Positions 11,760 to 21,996 of a stretch of DNA of 64,000 nucleotides are shown piece by piece. The translations under genes were made by a program, and so were the position numbers. The notes beneath the pieces are model-generated. The model had not been told where the DNA came from. It did no database searches and saw only the letters and a program-made list of their open reading frames with translations. This DNA comes from Coniochaeta sp. PMI_546. Lineage: Eukaryota; Ascomycota; Sordariomycetes; Coniochaetales; Coniochaetaceae. The stretch spans positions 4,039,277 through 4,103,276 of the forward strand of contig MU271143.1 in assembly GCA_021432605.1 (NCBI GenBank), read 5' to 3'. How positions within the stretch are numbered: position 1 is the first letter of the stretch; every line of letters begins with the position of its first letter.

Positions 11760-12508
11760 ATGGCAGAAAGAATCTTTATCCGCCATATGCGACCGTCCGA
11801 TGAGGAGGTGAAGGCAATGGTCCAGCTCCAACTCGAAACATTTGTCGACACAGGTCTGCACCAAGCGTACTTTCCAAAAGGCAGAGAAACCTGGGACGAG
11901 GAGCGCGTGTTTCGTGAAGGCCAAATATTCCGGCGCATGGATAGTCCGACCATGCACTGGGTTGTTGCCTTCCTCGAGACATCGTTGTCCGATGGAACGA
12001 CACGAGAAGAGATTATTGGCTATAGTCTCTGGGAATCTCCTGCTTCTCCCGGAATTGAGAGAACCGAAGAAGAGAAGGCGTCTGCCAGGGTGCAGGACCT
12101 CAGTTATAGGCCGGACAGTATGGACAAGGAGGCTCATGATAAGATCTCTGCAGAAATGTCTGTAGTTTTCAAGCACTTGCTAGGGGAAGATCCTGATAAT
12201 TACTGGTGTAAGTTGCCCCTAACCCATTCCTCGTCTTTCTGTCATCTAACCATTATGAGTTACCAGTCCTACAGAATCTTGCTGTTCACCCAAAATACCA
12301 GCGAAAAGGGGCGGCAACCAAGATGGTTAGATGGGGGCTCGACGAAGCTTCGAAAGATGCCAAGGGCGTCGTGCTCCTTTCCAGCCCATTCGCGAGACCA
12401 TTTTATTCCGCTATGGGATTCGAAACGGAAGTGGAGATGTTCATTCGCAATGAAGCGTATGCTGGCATGAAAATCCCGCCTCCAAAGATCTCGATGACAG
12501 CTTCTTGA
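11760..12508 (+). CDS. GNAT-family N-acetyltransferase
   Basis: Exons 11760-12207 and 12267-12508 give 229 residues. The start MAERIFIRHMRPSDEEVKAM is typical of fungal GNAT proteins, where an opening beta-strand is followed by a helix. After the intron the acetyl-CoA-binding motif A is clear: NLAVHPKYQRKGAATKMVRW (Q/R-x-x-G-x-G/A loop). It is followed by motif B, with SSPFARPFYSAMGFE. The central region IIGYSLWE is the beta-strand facing the substrate. It should transfer acetyl from acetyl-CoA to an amine in the cytosol; the substrate is unknown. An upstream in-frame extension to 11679 exists, but the ATG at 11760 begins the recognisable domain and follows a short leader. No truncation is seen. 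Confidence 0.85.
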
Positions 12509-13997
12509 CACTCATGCTGCGCTCTTCGACATGCAGACGCGCGCAGTTAGGTGTGGTCGCAGTGGTGAATTCTCATGCAGTCGGCACGAGTCGGCATGGG
12601 AACCCCGGATGGAAGCGTAAAGAGGAATGAGACCATTATCTAAACACATATCATACATGAACCTGGATAGTACCAAAGCGATGTTCCAGCCCGGCGTTGC
12701 GGTCGACCTGATTGAGCAGCACGTCTATAGATGCTTGCCGCTGGCCACTCCCAACTCAAGCGAGATCGATCTCGGCAGGGTAACCGTGTTCTGTGACCTC
12801 AGCGGCAGCACCAATACTCCCTCGGCGTTTGTCCGCTGGTCGTCTTTTCATATCGCGTCGCCGGATTTGGTCTCTATCGCTCGTGATCTCGACAAGCCAA
12901 TCGGTCCAAGATGATGTGTCAGCTAAGAACCGATCTAGCATGGATATAGAAGCGCCTCCTAGTATCGGGCTGGAACACGTATGAGCAGCTGTGGCATGGC
13001 GGGTTCTAGCTAGTCTAATTTGTCACGTACCGGCTGGTTATCAGAGAAGTCTCGTAGTGTTGGCTTTCAGAGCTAGTACAAGAGCTTAAGCTGTTTGGCA
13101 TGATGTCTTCAAGTTGCATGTCGATAGGCTGACTATATATCAATAGATTGAGCGTCACAGGTGTCAACTTATCTGCTCCATCCCTTCATTTATTATACAA
13201 GAGGTGCCGTGAAATGCAATCTTAAGCAGCACATGAGGCTGGATGCTGGTACTACTCATGATGTTGAATTGCGATCTTACGGATGCTGGATCAGCATAAA
13301 ATGGGATGATGATTTCCCTCCATTTTTTCCTACGTCAATCAGACCTTACAAATAAATGGTCGGTTGAGAAGGGGTGAAGCTGTGGATTTCAGCTGAGATG
13401 CTTGAGGAACTTCTAATAGTGGTTTCTATGGTCGTTTCACTTGTTTCTGGATCTTCCCATGGCAACACAGAATATGGTACGGCTAGATATTTCGCCATCT
13501 CCTGTCATGTCGAGATCCAGATGTTGTTCCTGAGAAGTTCCAGGAACTCGAAAATGTCCGTGCAGATAGGGGGCTGTGCCGCAGAAGTGACGACATTAGC
13601 GCTGCATTAACCCCGAGTGCACTGCAGTGAGCTGCCCCCAGGCTGCATTCCAAACTGGCAAGCAGCCAATGAGCGCTACTGAGTAACTGGTTCATGCTGT
13701 CGACAAGGCACTTTCCTCCGCGCGCGAACCATGGTGAGGCAACCGGGAGGTAAAAGTTCACCCATCCCAGATTCGACTCCCGTGTGGTCTGGTCTGCGAT
13801 TCTGTGCCTGATTCTCCGTCGTCCCCATTTCCTTCAGTTCAAAACTTTGTCGCCGATTGATGAATTGTCTCAACTTCGGCGATTGTTCCTTTTGATCGCG
13901 TCAATTGACTCACAAAGCTGCCTGGTCGTCATTGTCCCAACTTCCTCCCGAACATCGGGATCTCCACCTTCATCTTACCCACTTCCTGCTGGCAGTC
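12509..13997. other. Long spacer between GNAT and C2H2 genes
   Basis: About 1.5 kb. Short open frames exist on both strands (for example 12627-12914) but none shows a known domain or conserved exon structure. The right 300 bases, pyrimidine-rich, are probably promoter and 5' leader of the following gene. Confidence 0.5.
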
Positions 13998-16433
13998 ATG
14001 TCAACTGATCAGGAACAAGGCGCTCACCGCATGATGACTGGCCACAAGGTGCCACCTGTCGTGCCCGCAAATATTGACACCGCTAAGGCCAAGTATTTGT
14101 CTGTTCAGTCAGATCAAGAGCCCCAATCTGCCGCGTCATCCATCAGGTCAGGCAGAACAAACGCTTCGAGCTCGACATGCTCATGCCCTGAAGAGCCATA
14201 TATGGGCCCTCATGGCTGGATCCTCCCTCATCAGCTCCGTCAACGGTCTGCCTCCAGGAGCTCTGCGGCGTCTGCCACCTCGTGTCGTACTGATGAGACT
14301 CCCCTGACGCCCATGAGCACAGCCGATGATGCTTTAGCCTTGGATTTGTCGCAACTGGACGTCAAGTTGGAACAGCCACCGCAAATGTTTCCAATGCCCT
14401 TCCGGCCCAAGCACAAGACAAATCGGGAGTCATGGGACTCTGCTCTGGGATCCGACTTTAGTGGCAGACGTCGTCGCCATGCGGCATCTGCATCATTGTC
14501 TGGGACGTACGTGTCGGTCTCATATCAACCACGCCTAAGTGTAGCACTAACACATGTATAGGTCCGACTACAGTTCAATACGATCTCTTAGCCTTGACGA
14601 GCGGAGTCCAGCACCAGTAGCTGAGTCAATCCTGGATGCTGAACCAGTGAAGAGTCATATTGCCCTTGCTACTAAAGAAGAGGGCACTCCCGTTGCCGAG
14701 AAGTCACATCTTATTGTTGAAGAAAGTGACTCGGACGAGACAGTGTCGGATGAAACAGTGTCCAACGAAACTATTCCGCCCAAAGACGCATCAAGAAGGG
14801 TCCTCAACTACACCCTAGACGTCGTCTTTGGATTGGCTATCGACAATGTCTCACAGGTACCAACGACATGCCGCTCGGTTGTCGACAACTTCATCAGCGA
14901 TATGGCATGGGCCGTCGATCAAGAATCAGGACAGAAACAAGTGCCGCGGTACAATTGCGCCGCGGATCTCAGTCGTCTTCCAACCAATGCTTCTACTGGG
15001 TCATCTACCACTACCTCAAGCCAGCGTTCATCGAAGAGAAGTGACAAGGGTAAACGAAAATCACGAGATAGTGGCGACGATGATCAGGATGGGGACGATG
15101 AGTGTGACGACGAGCCCAACAAGCGAAGAGAAGCCGGGCCGTCTAAGCGCCCAAAGCTTGATCCTGTCAGAATGAGCTGTCCGTTCCGGAAGAAGAACCC
15201 GTTGCGGTTCAATGTTCGCGATCACCGTCTTTGTGCGCTCACTGTCTTTACAGACACAGCTGAGTTAAGGTAAGATAACATAACATACAATCCACCTTTG
15301 GTTCTGTCACTGACCGTAGGTCAGGCGCCATATACAAGACCTTCACAGGAGACCGGCACTTCCCTACCAGTGTCTGCGTTGCCAGAGCCAGTTCTCGACC
15401 CAGGATGAGTTTGGAGACCATCTGCGGTCCACAGAGAGATGTCCCCTCATCGAGACACCACTAAGTTCGAATGACCCGGAGGATGGCATCGATGAGTCGA
15501 TCGTCAGGATTCTTCGAAGCAAGAAAGGGCGCGTTTCAGATCCCGTGGAGGTGCAGTGGCAGAAGATATGGGAACTGCTATTTCCAGGGACACCAGTACA
15601 GCCGTATGGTAAGATCACCTTGGGCTTTACAAATTGGTCTAAGGGAGCAGCACTGACCTCCAACACCAGACTATTGCGCCGTGATGGAGCACTTCGAACT
15701 CTATGAGAAGTACCGCTCAAGCCTCCCGCACCTCCGAACTTCGTTGAGCCTCATAGGCCTGGGAGAGAGGGGTCTCGAAAGCTTGAGCAGCATTCTCAAC
15801 AACCACTTTATCGGACTGTTCGAGCAGTGCAATGAGGAAGGTCGACAGAAGGACTACCGCAATAGGCAGCCAAAGCCGCAGCAGTCTCAGCTCAGACCTA
15901 AGCGGAGATCCTTCAGAGAGCGTGTGGAAAACAAGGCGCATCGAGACTCGGGCGTCGACGTCGGCATGGAGGATGAAGCTGCGGACGAGGACCTTGCAGC
16001 CAAACCGGACGGCCCGGAGGACAATACACCATCTTTCGGCACGGAGGCTGGTGATGTGCTGATCGGGCAGCTGCAACCTTCTGACGAGCACGTCGATTAC
16101 TCCGGCTTCGATAGCTTCAATCCCTTGGACACAGGCATGTTTGTGGACAACTATCGTGGCATTACGTTTCCGGGGGATGCCGATTTACCCGCCCCCGATC
16201 AAGGGTACAATCACGGATACACGACACAACCAAGCCACGACACTGACCTTCGGACGAAAAACGACGTAGGCAGCGGAACCCTTCCTGAACATTCCTTCGA
16301 ATACCACGCCTCGCATGACAACCCGAGTCAATTTGAAGGGGATTGGTCCCTAGGTCCAACGGGTTTTGGTTTTGGCGAAACGACGACTGACTTGAATGCG
16401 TGGGTTTACGCGCAGCATGATCAGCGACGGTAG
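13998..16433 (+). CDS. C2H2-type zinc-finger-like nuclear protein
   Basis: Exons 13998-14506, 14562-15269, 15325-15608 and 15670-16433 splice in phase to 754 residues. The long N-terminal half is Ser/Thr- and acid-rich, with SDSDETVSDETVSNET and a basic patch (KRSDKGKRKSRDS, then DDEPNKRREAGPSKRPKL, which looks like a nuclear localisation signal). The core MSCPFRKKNPLRFNVRDHRL, RHIQDLHRRP, YQCLRCQSQFSTQDEFGDHL and CPL is the arrangement of a large fungal C2H2-type family (often named C2H2-type domain-containing protein) in which one degenerate and one fuller zinc finger sit together. A helical segment, WQKIWELLFPG and YEKYRSSLPHLRTSLSLIGL, follows as in relatives. The C-terminus is low complexity. 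A DNA- or protein-binding nuclear role is inferred from the family; no target is known. Confidence 0.75.
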
Positions 16434-17078
16434 CAGTGCCACACTGGTGCGATTGAACTTGTCGTACGCAAGGTAGATAGTTATCTGTTTGTCAAATAGC
16501 AGGCATTTTCATGAATCATTTACGCCTGTTATTTGGACATAAGGGTGAGTCTAGATTACAATACGTGTGTTGAAGCCTCGTCAATTCAGGTCCCGAGTTC
16601 AATTTGAAACTGAGTCTACTACATCGTCAACAACTGTCGATTTGCTTCGGAATTATGAAGAAACAAACAAGAATCTGGTTCAGGACATCCTATATTAGAA
16701 GAAGTCCCTAGCACATTCCTCTTCTCCATTCGCGCGCTCTAAAAATGCTGGGCTATTGACGCCACTACAAGACAAATCATCCACCTAACGCGGTCTGATT
16801 CAAAACATTGGGCGTACTTCATGATTGGCCGGGATACAAGCCGAAATCTTAGGGGCTGATAGCGCAGACAGGCACCGCCTGAGCCTCCGCCACGTCGCAT
16901 ATGCGACTGCGCATTATTTGTTCCAGCTCGTGCCTCTTCTTCCAGATGCATTTTTTGCTCTTCGAAGTTCCATATGCATCGCAACTCTCCGTTTCCGGTT
17001 ATCAGAACACCAATTTCACTAAACACACGTTCATTCTTTACCACACGTCCCTGTATCTTGGCTGTCAGCAGCATTGCC
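16434..17078. other. Spacer upstream of the HET gene
   Basis: About 645 bases; AT-richer than the flanking genes. It ends in the promoter and leader of the HET gene. No repeat or RNA gene seen. Confidence 0.5.
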
Positions 17079-19478
17079 ATGCCGTTATGTAGTGTCTGCT
17101 CCGAGATCGCATTTCACCCAGTCGACAAATTCAAGCCACGTAAAAATGATGGCCAAAGGGACAACTGTTCGGTCAGCGATAAGTTGCTTTTAAGGTTGGG
17201 ACAGATTCTCAGATATCGCTTTGCAGACGAGGAAGACAAACGATGTTTCGTTGCCTTCCTGCATCCAAGCTTTGATGAACTGAGCTCAAGCGTCAGGGAT
17301 CGCCGGCGAGACAACACAGTTTGCAAGTTTTGTGAGGTCTTGCATGAGATACTCATTCAGATTGAGACGAGGAGGCGACTGAGGGCGCAGAGCCGGAAGG
17401 GTTTGTTGACGAGTTCCGGATTTCTCTCTTACATCGAAGAATCTGTTAGGGCGATTCTTGTGGAAGAGGAACCCATACCCTTGACGGCCGAAGCTCCTCG
17501 TATCTACAAGAGGACACAGCTGAATGCTCATATGAGAAAAAGCCAGGCGGTTTGGTTGAGATACAGTGCTCCTAATCCGCTGATTGGATCTTGGGCCATG
17601 CCGACTCTCATCAGCGTCGGCAGGCAAGGCATGGAGGAGAGAGGCTCGCTGTTCCTTCTCCCGCCTCACTGGCCTGATCAACTTCTCGAGATAGCAGAAC
17701 CTGATGCTCTTCTTCCGTCCGGCATGAGTGTATCCGAGAGAGAGACAGACGAGTCAAGATTATCACAATCTGACACATCCACTGGTAGCGTCAGAGCTAT
17801 GTCGCTTACAGGCCGTTGGATCGATGAGTGTGCAGAAAATCATCCCTTTTGCAGCCTACAAGGAGGAGAAGGTCCGCTGCCTACGCGGCTTCTTAATCTT
17901 TACCCGGATGGGGGTGATGACCATGTCGCTCTCGTCGACGGAAAGTCAATCGCATCTCAACCTTACGCTCCCTTCTACGCCACTCTCTCTCACCGGTGGG
18001 GAAAGCACCCTCCAATGCAGACCACCAAAGCAAATGAAGAGTCCCATAGAGTGGGTATTCGTATATCAAGCTTACCGCAAACATTCCAGGACGCTGTCCG
18101 AGTCGCCAAGGCTCAGTTCATACAGTACTTATGGATCGATACTCTGTGTGTCGTACAGGACTCGGAAGTCGATCAGGCCACGGAGTTCCCCGCGATGGGA
18201 ACGTACTACTACAATGCTCACTTCAATATCTCTGCAGACTCGGCGGCGGACTGTCGCGTCGGTCTCTTCTCCGCTCGAAATGGCGCCACTCTTGAACCAC
18301 AGTCTTTAAGACTCCAGCATCATAGCGCTAGCGGACCATTACCAACCCAAACATGGACTGTCACTCCGAGGCTGGATGGCGGGAACAACATGCGATCAGC
18401 CGTGTCGATCTTGAATGACAGAGGATGGATATTTCAGGAACAAGTACTTGCGAGGAGGACTCTGCACTACAGACGAAACTCGGTCTCTTTCTCTTGCTAT
18501 ACTCACTTCGCTTCGGAGACCTTGCCCAGAGGTGTACCATACCGCATGCTCAACTCCCCGTACGTCAATCTCAATACAGCATCCGAGAGCATGAGTCTTT
18601 ATAATGACGTCCACAACTTGGGACTCGAGATGCAGGTCCTGAGAAAGCACGGACCGAACTATGACGGCGCACCCTCAAGCTCCAAGCGTGGACGGCTCTG
18701 GTACCGAGCAGTACAGCGGTATGCCCACCGATTATTGACCAGGGAAGAGGATAGACTGGAGGCAATCTCCGGGCTGGCGGAGGTACTGGGTGCCTCAGGC
18801 GACGACTACGTTGCTGGCTTGTGGATATCCGATCTCCTTGCTGGTTTATGCTGGTACACCTTCTGTCCACGTGGACAACGGTCTTTATCACAAACAGTGG
18901 TGTCTCGACAGGATGTAAACCAAGGACATTCCCAGGATATCTATATCTCCCCTAGCTGGTCCTGGGCTAGTGCATGTCCTGCAGAGATATGGTTTATGGA
19001 CTTGGACATCAATCGCGACAACGACGTGTCAGTGGTGCCGATGGCTCTCATCACGGACGTGTACTCGCTTCCCAGCACGCCTAATCCATATGGCAAGGTG
19101 AGCGACGCTCGAGTCACCATAACAGGGCGACTGATGAAGACAGTCATCCGTGCTGGGCGCAAAAAAGGGACAAGCGCACAACTGAGTTGGAGACTGCCGT
19201 CTGGTATACCGACGGAGCCAAAGAAGTCGGAGTTTTGGTGGGACGTCTCACAGGAATACGCACGGCAGGAGGGAGTTGCGTACATTCTTCCTCTGCGAAG
19301 AAGCTCGAAACCTTTATCAACTGGATCGAAGGGATCGGACCACTACCCATATTATTTCCAGGGGTTGATCTTGGAACAACAATCTGACGGCCGTTATAAA
19401 AGGGAAGGATATGCCAAGTTCATATGGACTTGTGCCGCGGTCAAGGGTATAGAAGAACAAACGGTGGTCATTGTGTAA
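17079..19478 (+). CDS. HET-domain (heterokaryon incompatibility) protein
   Basis: One exon, 799 residues from the ATG at 17079. I prefer this start to an in-frame ATG 35 codons upstream because MPLCSVCSEIAFHPVDKF is the usual opening (a Cys-x2-Cys pair) of this HET subfamily. A second Cys pair is in VCKFCEVLHE near residue 82. The HET domain (PF06985) spans about residues 299-450: FYATLSHRWG at 300, SLPQTFQDAVRVAK at 331, LWIDTLCVVQDS at 351, MGTYYYNAHFNISADSA at 373 and the WIFQEQVLARRTLHY block further on. The tail holds RDIYISPSWSWASAC-like sequence (DIYISPSWSWASA), a common end module. HET proteins trigger programmed cell death when non-self hyphae fuse. The domain is complete with no stop inside. 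Partner genes cannot be identified from the neighbours. Confidence 0.92.
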   Translation: MPLCSVCSEIAFHPVDKFKPRKNDGQRDNCSVSDKLLLRLGQILRYRFADEEDKRCFVAFLHPSFDELSSSVRDRRRDNTVCKFCEVLHEILIQIETRRRLRAQSRKGLLTSSGFLSYIEESVRAILVEEEPIPLTAEAPRIYKRTQLNAHMRKSQAVWLRYSAPNPLIGSWAMPTLISVGRQGMEERGSLFLLPPHWPDQLLEIAEPDALLPSGMSVSERETDESRLSQSDTSTGSVRAMSLTGRWIDECAENHPFCSLQGGEGPLPTRLLNLYPDGGDDHVALVDGKSIASQPYAPFYATLSHRWGKHPPMQTTKANEESHRVGIRISSLPQTFQDAVRVAKAQFIQYLWIDTLCVVQDSEVDQATEFPAMGTYYYNAHFNISADSAADCRVGLFSARNGATLEPQSLRLQHHSASGPLPTQTWTVTPRLDGGNNMRSAVSILNDRGWIFQEQVLARRTLHYRRNSVSFSCYTHFASETLPRGVPYRMLNSPYVNLNTASESMSLYNDVHNLGLEMQVLRKHGPNYDGAPSSSKRGRLWYRAVQRYAHRLLTREEDRLEAISGLAEVLGASGDDYVAGLWISDLLAGLCWYTFCPRGQRSLSQTVVSRQDVNQGHSQDIYISPSWSWASACPAEIWFMDLDINRDNDVSVVPMALITDVYSLPSTPNPYGKVSDARVTITGRLMKTVIRAGRKKGTSAQLSWRLPSGIPTEPKKSEFWWDVSQEYARQEGVAYILPLRRSSKPLSTGSKGSDHYPYYFQGLILEQQSDGRYKREGYAKFIWTCAAVKGIEEQTVVIV

Positions 19479-19593
19479 GGCTCATGGATATTAGCATATT
19501 GCTTCAAGGTCCTCGACGGACGGCCCCGGAATACGAGATTCCAGAACCATGATTGTCTCTAGCAGATGAAGAGTTCATTCTTTCTGACGCCCC

Positions 19594-19630
19594 TTTTTTT
19601 TTCTTTTTTTTTCTTTTTTTTTTTTTTTTT
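19594..19630. repeat. Poly(T)/pyrimidine tract
   Basis: Almost unbroken T run with a few C interruptions, between the 3' ends of the HET gene and the Ada-like gene. It could be a 3' UTR element of the HET transcript or a slippage-prone tract. Confidence 0.8.
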
Positions 19631-19683
19631 CTGTTTCTATTTGCGACGAATTTAGAGCTCCCGAATCGGCAGTTAGGGCGACA

Positions 19684-20559
19684 CTACGGTACACGAGATA
19701 TGGGCCATGTGTTACCGCCTATATCCAGACACAAATTCGTATCCCATCCCATATCCCAGGAAGAGAGCTTCACGTCGCCGGTAGGGCGGTCCTGCAACCC
19801 AGTCAGAGTCCCAGGGTGCTCATACTCATCGGGTATACGTGACAGCTTCTCGAAGAGGTTGTCGTCCGGATCCGCCAGGAAGTCGGCAAAATCAAAGCTC
19901 AGATCGTCCAGTACCCATTCGATGGGCTGGTTCTCCAGGCAGGACGTGGGTAGTGGTATCGCTAGTGATAGATCAAGTTGTGTCTCCGTTGAGGCCACCG
20001 TCGCACTGCCCAATTCTGGTCTCGCCGTCATGTCCCCTAGCACTCCAAAGCTTAGTGACTTGGAGCTTTGACGGTCGAAGCTGCTCGTGAGGTCGGTAGT
20101 TGAATCCCCGGCCTGTTGCCGCACGTACTCTGTCGGCGTCAAGCTCGTCACCTCCTTGAAGACGCGGTGAAAGTGCCACTTGGACAGCCCAGCCTGCCTG
20201 GCCATCTGGGCCAACCCCCCTAATGCGGGCAACGGTATCGGACCCTCAACGCCGGCACCAGCTAGGGGCAAATCCCGCTCAACCATTGCCCGCACTCGCT
20301 GTGCGGCCTTCCCTTCCGGCATCGGCCCTGCCAGGTCAGGCTTGCACCGTTTACAGGGACGATATTGCGCCCGCTCGGCCTCGGCGGCCGTGTCAAAGAA
20401 GAGCACGTTGGCTTGGCGCGCGAGTCGTGCCTTGCACACAGGCCGGCAGTAAATCTTGGTCGTGCGCACCGCGTAGACGAAGACACCGTCGGCCGACGCG
20501 GTTCTCTGCTTGACGGCATTCCAGCGCGCCTTTTGGCTGAGGAAGGCCGGACTCAACAT
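19684..20559 (-). CDS. Ada-like Cys4 methylphosphotriester-repair/AraC-HTH protein
   Basis: One exon, 291 residues. The N-terminal domain matches the metal-binding half of bacterial Ada: GVFVYAVRTTKIYCRPVCKA, VLFFDTAAEAERAQYRPCKR. The four Cys ligands fall at residues 38, 42, 69 and 72, the same numbering as in E. coli Ada; Cys38 is the residue that takes a methyl group from DNA phosphotriesters. An AraC-type helix-turn-helix follows at about 107-150 (LAQMARQAGLSKWHFHRVFK, SLTPTEYVRQQ). No second Cys-containing methylguanine-transferase domain is present; the C-terminal 140 residues are acidic and low complexity, resembling an activation region. Role: methyl-damage sensing regulator in the nucleus, inferred from Ada. 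It is divergent from a flavin-reductase-like gene across a 669-base spacer that holds a duplicated segment. Confidence 0.88.
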   Translation of the reverse strand: MLSPAFLSQKARWNAVKQRTASADGVFVYAVRTTKIYCRPVCKARLARQANVLFFDTAAEAERAQYRPCKRCKPDLAGPMPEGKAAQRVRAMVERDLPLAGAGVEGPIPLPALGGLAQMARQAGLSKWHFHRVFKEVTSLTPTEYVRQQAGDSTTDLTSSFDRQSSKSLSFGVLGDMTARPELGSATVASTETQLDLSLAIPLPTSCLENQPIEWVLDDLSFDFADFLADPDDNLFEKLSRIPDEYEHPGTLTGLQDRPTGDVKLSSWDMGWDTNLCLDIGGNTWPISRVP

Positions 20560-20746
20560 GCTCTCTAGCGTCTTTGTGATGCTGTGAAGGACCCGACAGA
20601 GGATGATTTACGGTGATGGTGAGAGTAGTGGATGAGGTTTCGTTGATTCAGTTGCCGATATGAAGTCGCACAAGCTAAGGGAGTAAGACTAGACTGAATC
20701 CCAATAGAAACGAGTGACGGAGACGTCTGGACTGAGAAAGCTGAAA

Positions 20747-20840
20747 TTTGCTATAGAAGTGACCTATCAGATGCAAGCTATGGCGTGGCCCGCCAGCGTT
20801 GCTGTAAATGCCGCCATTAAGAACGGATGGAGGATGACTC
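20747..20840 (+). repeat. Promoter direct repeat, copy A
   Basis: Shares with copy B the string TTTGCTA followed by AAGTGACC-(t/a)-ATCAGA, then GTTGCT, ATGCC-(g/a)-CC and a closing GATGACTC, in the same order. The copies start about 167 bases apart and differ by small gaps, so the duplication looks old. Confidence 0.65.
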
Positions 20841-20913
20841 AACGCTGGTAGGAAATATGGGGATGAGCTCGAACACCAAAAGCTGCAGAACTTCTGGCAA
20901 GGTAGGCTGTGCT

Positions 20914-20992
20914 TTTGCTAAATAAGTGACCAATCAGACACACCTTCCACTAAAGTTGCTCTGGATGCCACCAGTGAGAAACCTGATGACTC
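20914..20992 (+). repeat. Promoter direct repeat, copy B
   Basis: Second copy of the duplicated segment, about 15 bases shorter than copy A through gaps in the middle. The retained blocks (AAGTGACC, ATCAGA, GTTGCT, GATGACTC) may be conserved because they bind a regulator. Confidence 0.65.
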
Positions 20993-21228
20993 GGGGTACA
21001 AGCAGTCATGAGGAAAACGCAGTACAATTCACCGCTATCTCTACTGCTTAGGACAAGGATAGGAGGAGGGAGGTCTGCAGCGCGGCAGCTGGTTCAGTCG
21101 AGCATGACTGTCTATATAAAGGTCGATCGAGTCAGGGCTTCGAAGTCTGTAGTAGCTCAAGGCAAGATCACAGTTCAAGAGGACGACATTCTCGACTGCC
21201 CAGGATCACAAACCTGAGCTTTATCACC

Positions 21229-21996
21229 ATGGTGTCTCAGACCGGCGCCACGGCCCCCTCCCACTCTATCATCTCCCCAGCCATCCTCTATGTCGGCACA
21301 CCCGTCGTAGTCATTTCCTCTGAGAACGAAGACGGGACTTCTAACCTGGCACCAATGTCCTCAGCCTGGTGGCTCGGTCACTCGTGCGTGCTGGGACTCA
21401 GTGCCGAGTCGAAAACCACTCGCAACATTTTGCGCACCCGCCAATGCGTGCTGAACCTGCCCGACGATAGCCAAACAGCCCCCGTGAACGCCCTGGCCCT
21501 CACCACGGGCTCCGACCCCATGTCGGCTTGGAAACAGGCTCGAAACTACGTCTTCGTCTACAACAAGTGGGCTCGTGCCGGCCTGACCCCGCAGACCTCC
21601 GACTTCGTGCGTCCGGCGCGCGTCGCACAGTTCCCGCTGCAGATGGAGTGCGAAGTGGTCGACGTGAACCCCCTGCGCAAGGATCTGCCGGACCGCATGG
21701 GTCTCGTCCTGGCCATCGAGGTGCGCGTGCTGCGCGTGCACGTCGTCGACCATCTGCGTATGCCGGGCCACACGAACCGCATCGATCCGGCGCGTTGGCG
21801 GCCCCTAATCATGGCCTTTCAGGAATTCTTTGGTCTGCGCGAAGGCAAGGTGGCAGAGAGCGTGCTAGCCCGCATCTCGGAGGAGAATTACCGCGCTTTA
21901 ACCCGAAGTGACATCAAGAAGCTACCAGGGGACGATGACGACGAGGCGCATAGCTCGCCGCTGGCAGTGGTCGAGACGGTGGCAGACAAGATGTGA
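21229..21996 (+). CDS. Flavin reductase-like, FMN-binding split-barrel protein
   Basis: One exon, 255 residues. The fold is suggested by AILYVGTPVVVISSENEDGT, NLAPMSSAWWLGHSCVLGLS, KTTRNILRTRQCVLNLP and PARVAQFPLQMECEVVDVNP, all typical of the flavin-reductase/pyridoxamine-oxidase-like split barrel (DIM6/NTAB type). The S-N-L-A-P-x-S-S segment and the K-T-T-R-N stretch usually contact FMN phosphate. It probably reduces or binds FMN in the cytosol; the partner oxygenase or substrate is unknown. The N-terminus has no targeting signal. It is divergent from the Ada-like regulator, so control by that protein is a reasonable guess. The start ATG at 21229 is preceded by CACC, a good fungal start context. 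Confidence 0.85.
   Translation: MVSQTGATAPSHSIISPAILYVGTPVVVISSENEDGTSNLAPMSSAWWLGHSCVLGLSAESKTTRNILRTRQCVLNLPDDSQTAPVNALALTTGSDPMSAWKQARNYVFVYNKWARAGLTPQTSDFVRPARVAQFPLQMECEVVDVNPLRKDLPDRMGLVLAIEVRVLRVHVVDHLRMPGHTNRIDPARWRPLIMAFQEFFGLREGKVAESVLARISEENYRALTRSDIKKLPGDDDDEAHSSPLAVVETVADKM

Larger units (their letters stand above)
20560..21228. promoter_or_regulatory. Shared divergent promoter, Ada-like / flavin reductase
   Basis: Intergenic 669 bases between two start codons facing away from each other. It contains an imperfect direct duplication (20747-20840 and 20914-20992). Nearer the flavin-reductase gene, CTATATAAAG at 21113-21122 resembles a TATA box about 110 bases before the start codon. 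No known operator can be named. Confidence 0.6.

Noticed and set aside
12627-12914. 95-codon frame in the 12.5-14 kb spacer
   Set aside because: Ordinary composition, no domain, no second exon; likely chance.
13730-13790. TTCGACTCCC resembling a tRNA T-loop
   Set aside because: No matching acceptor stem, D-arm or anticodon arm upstream in the right spacing.
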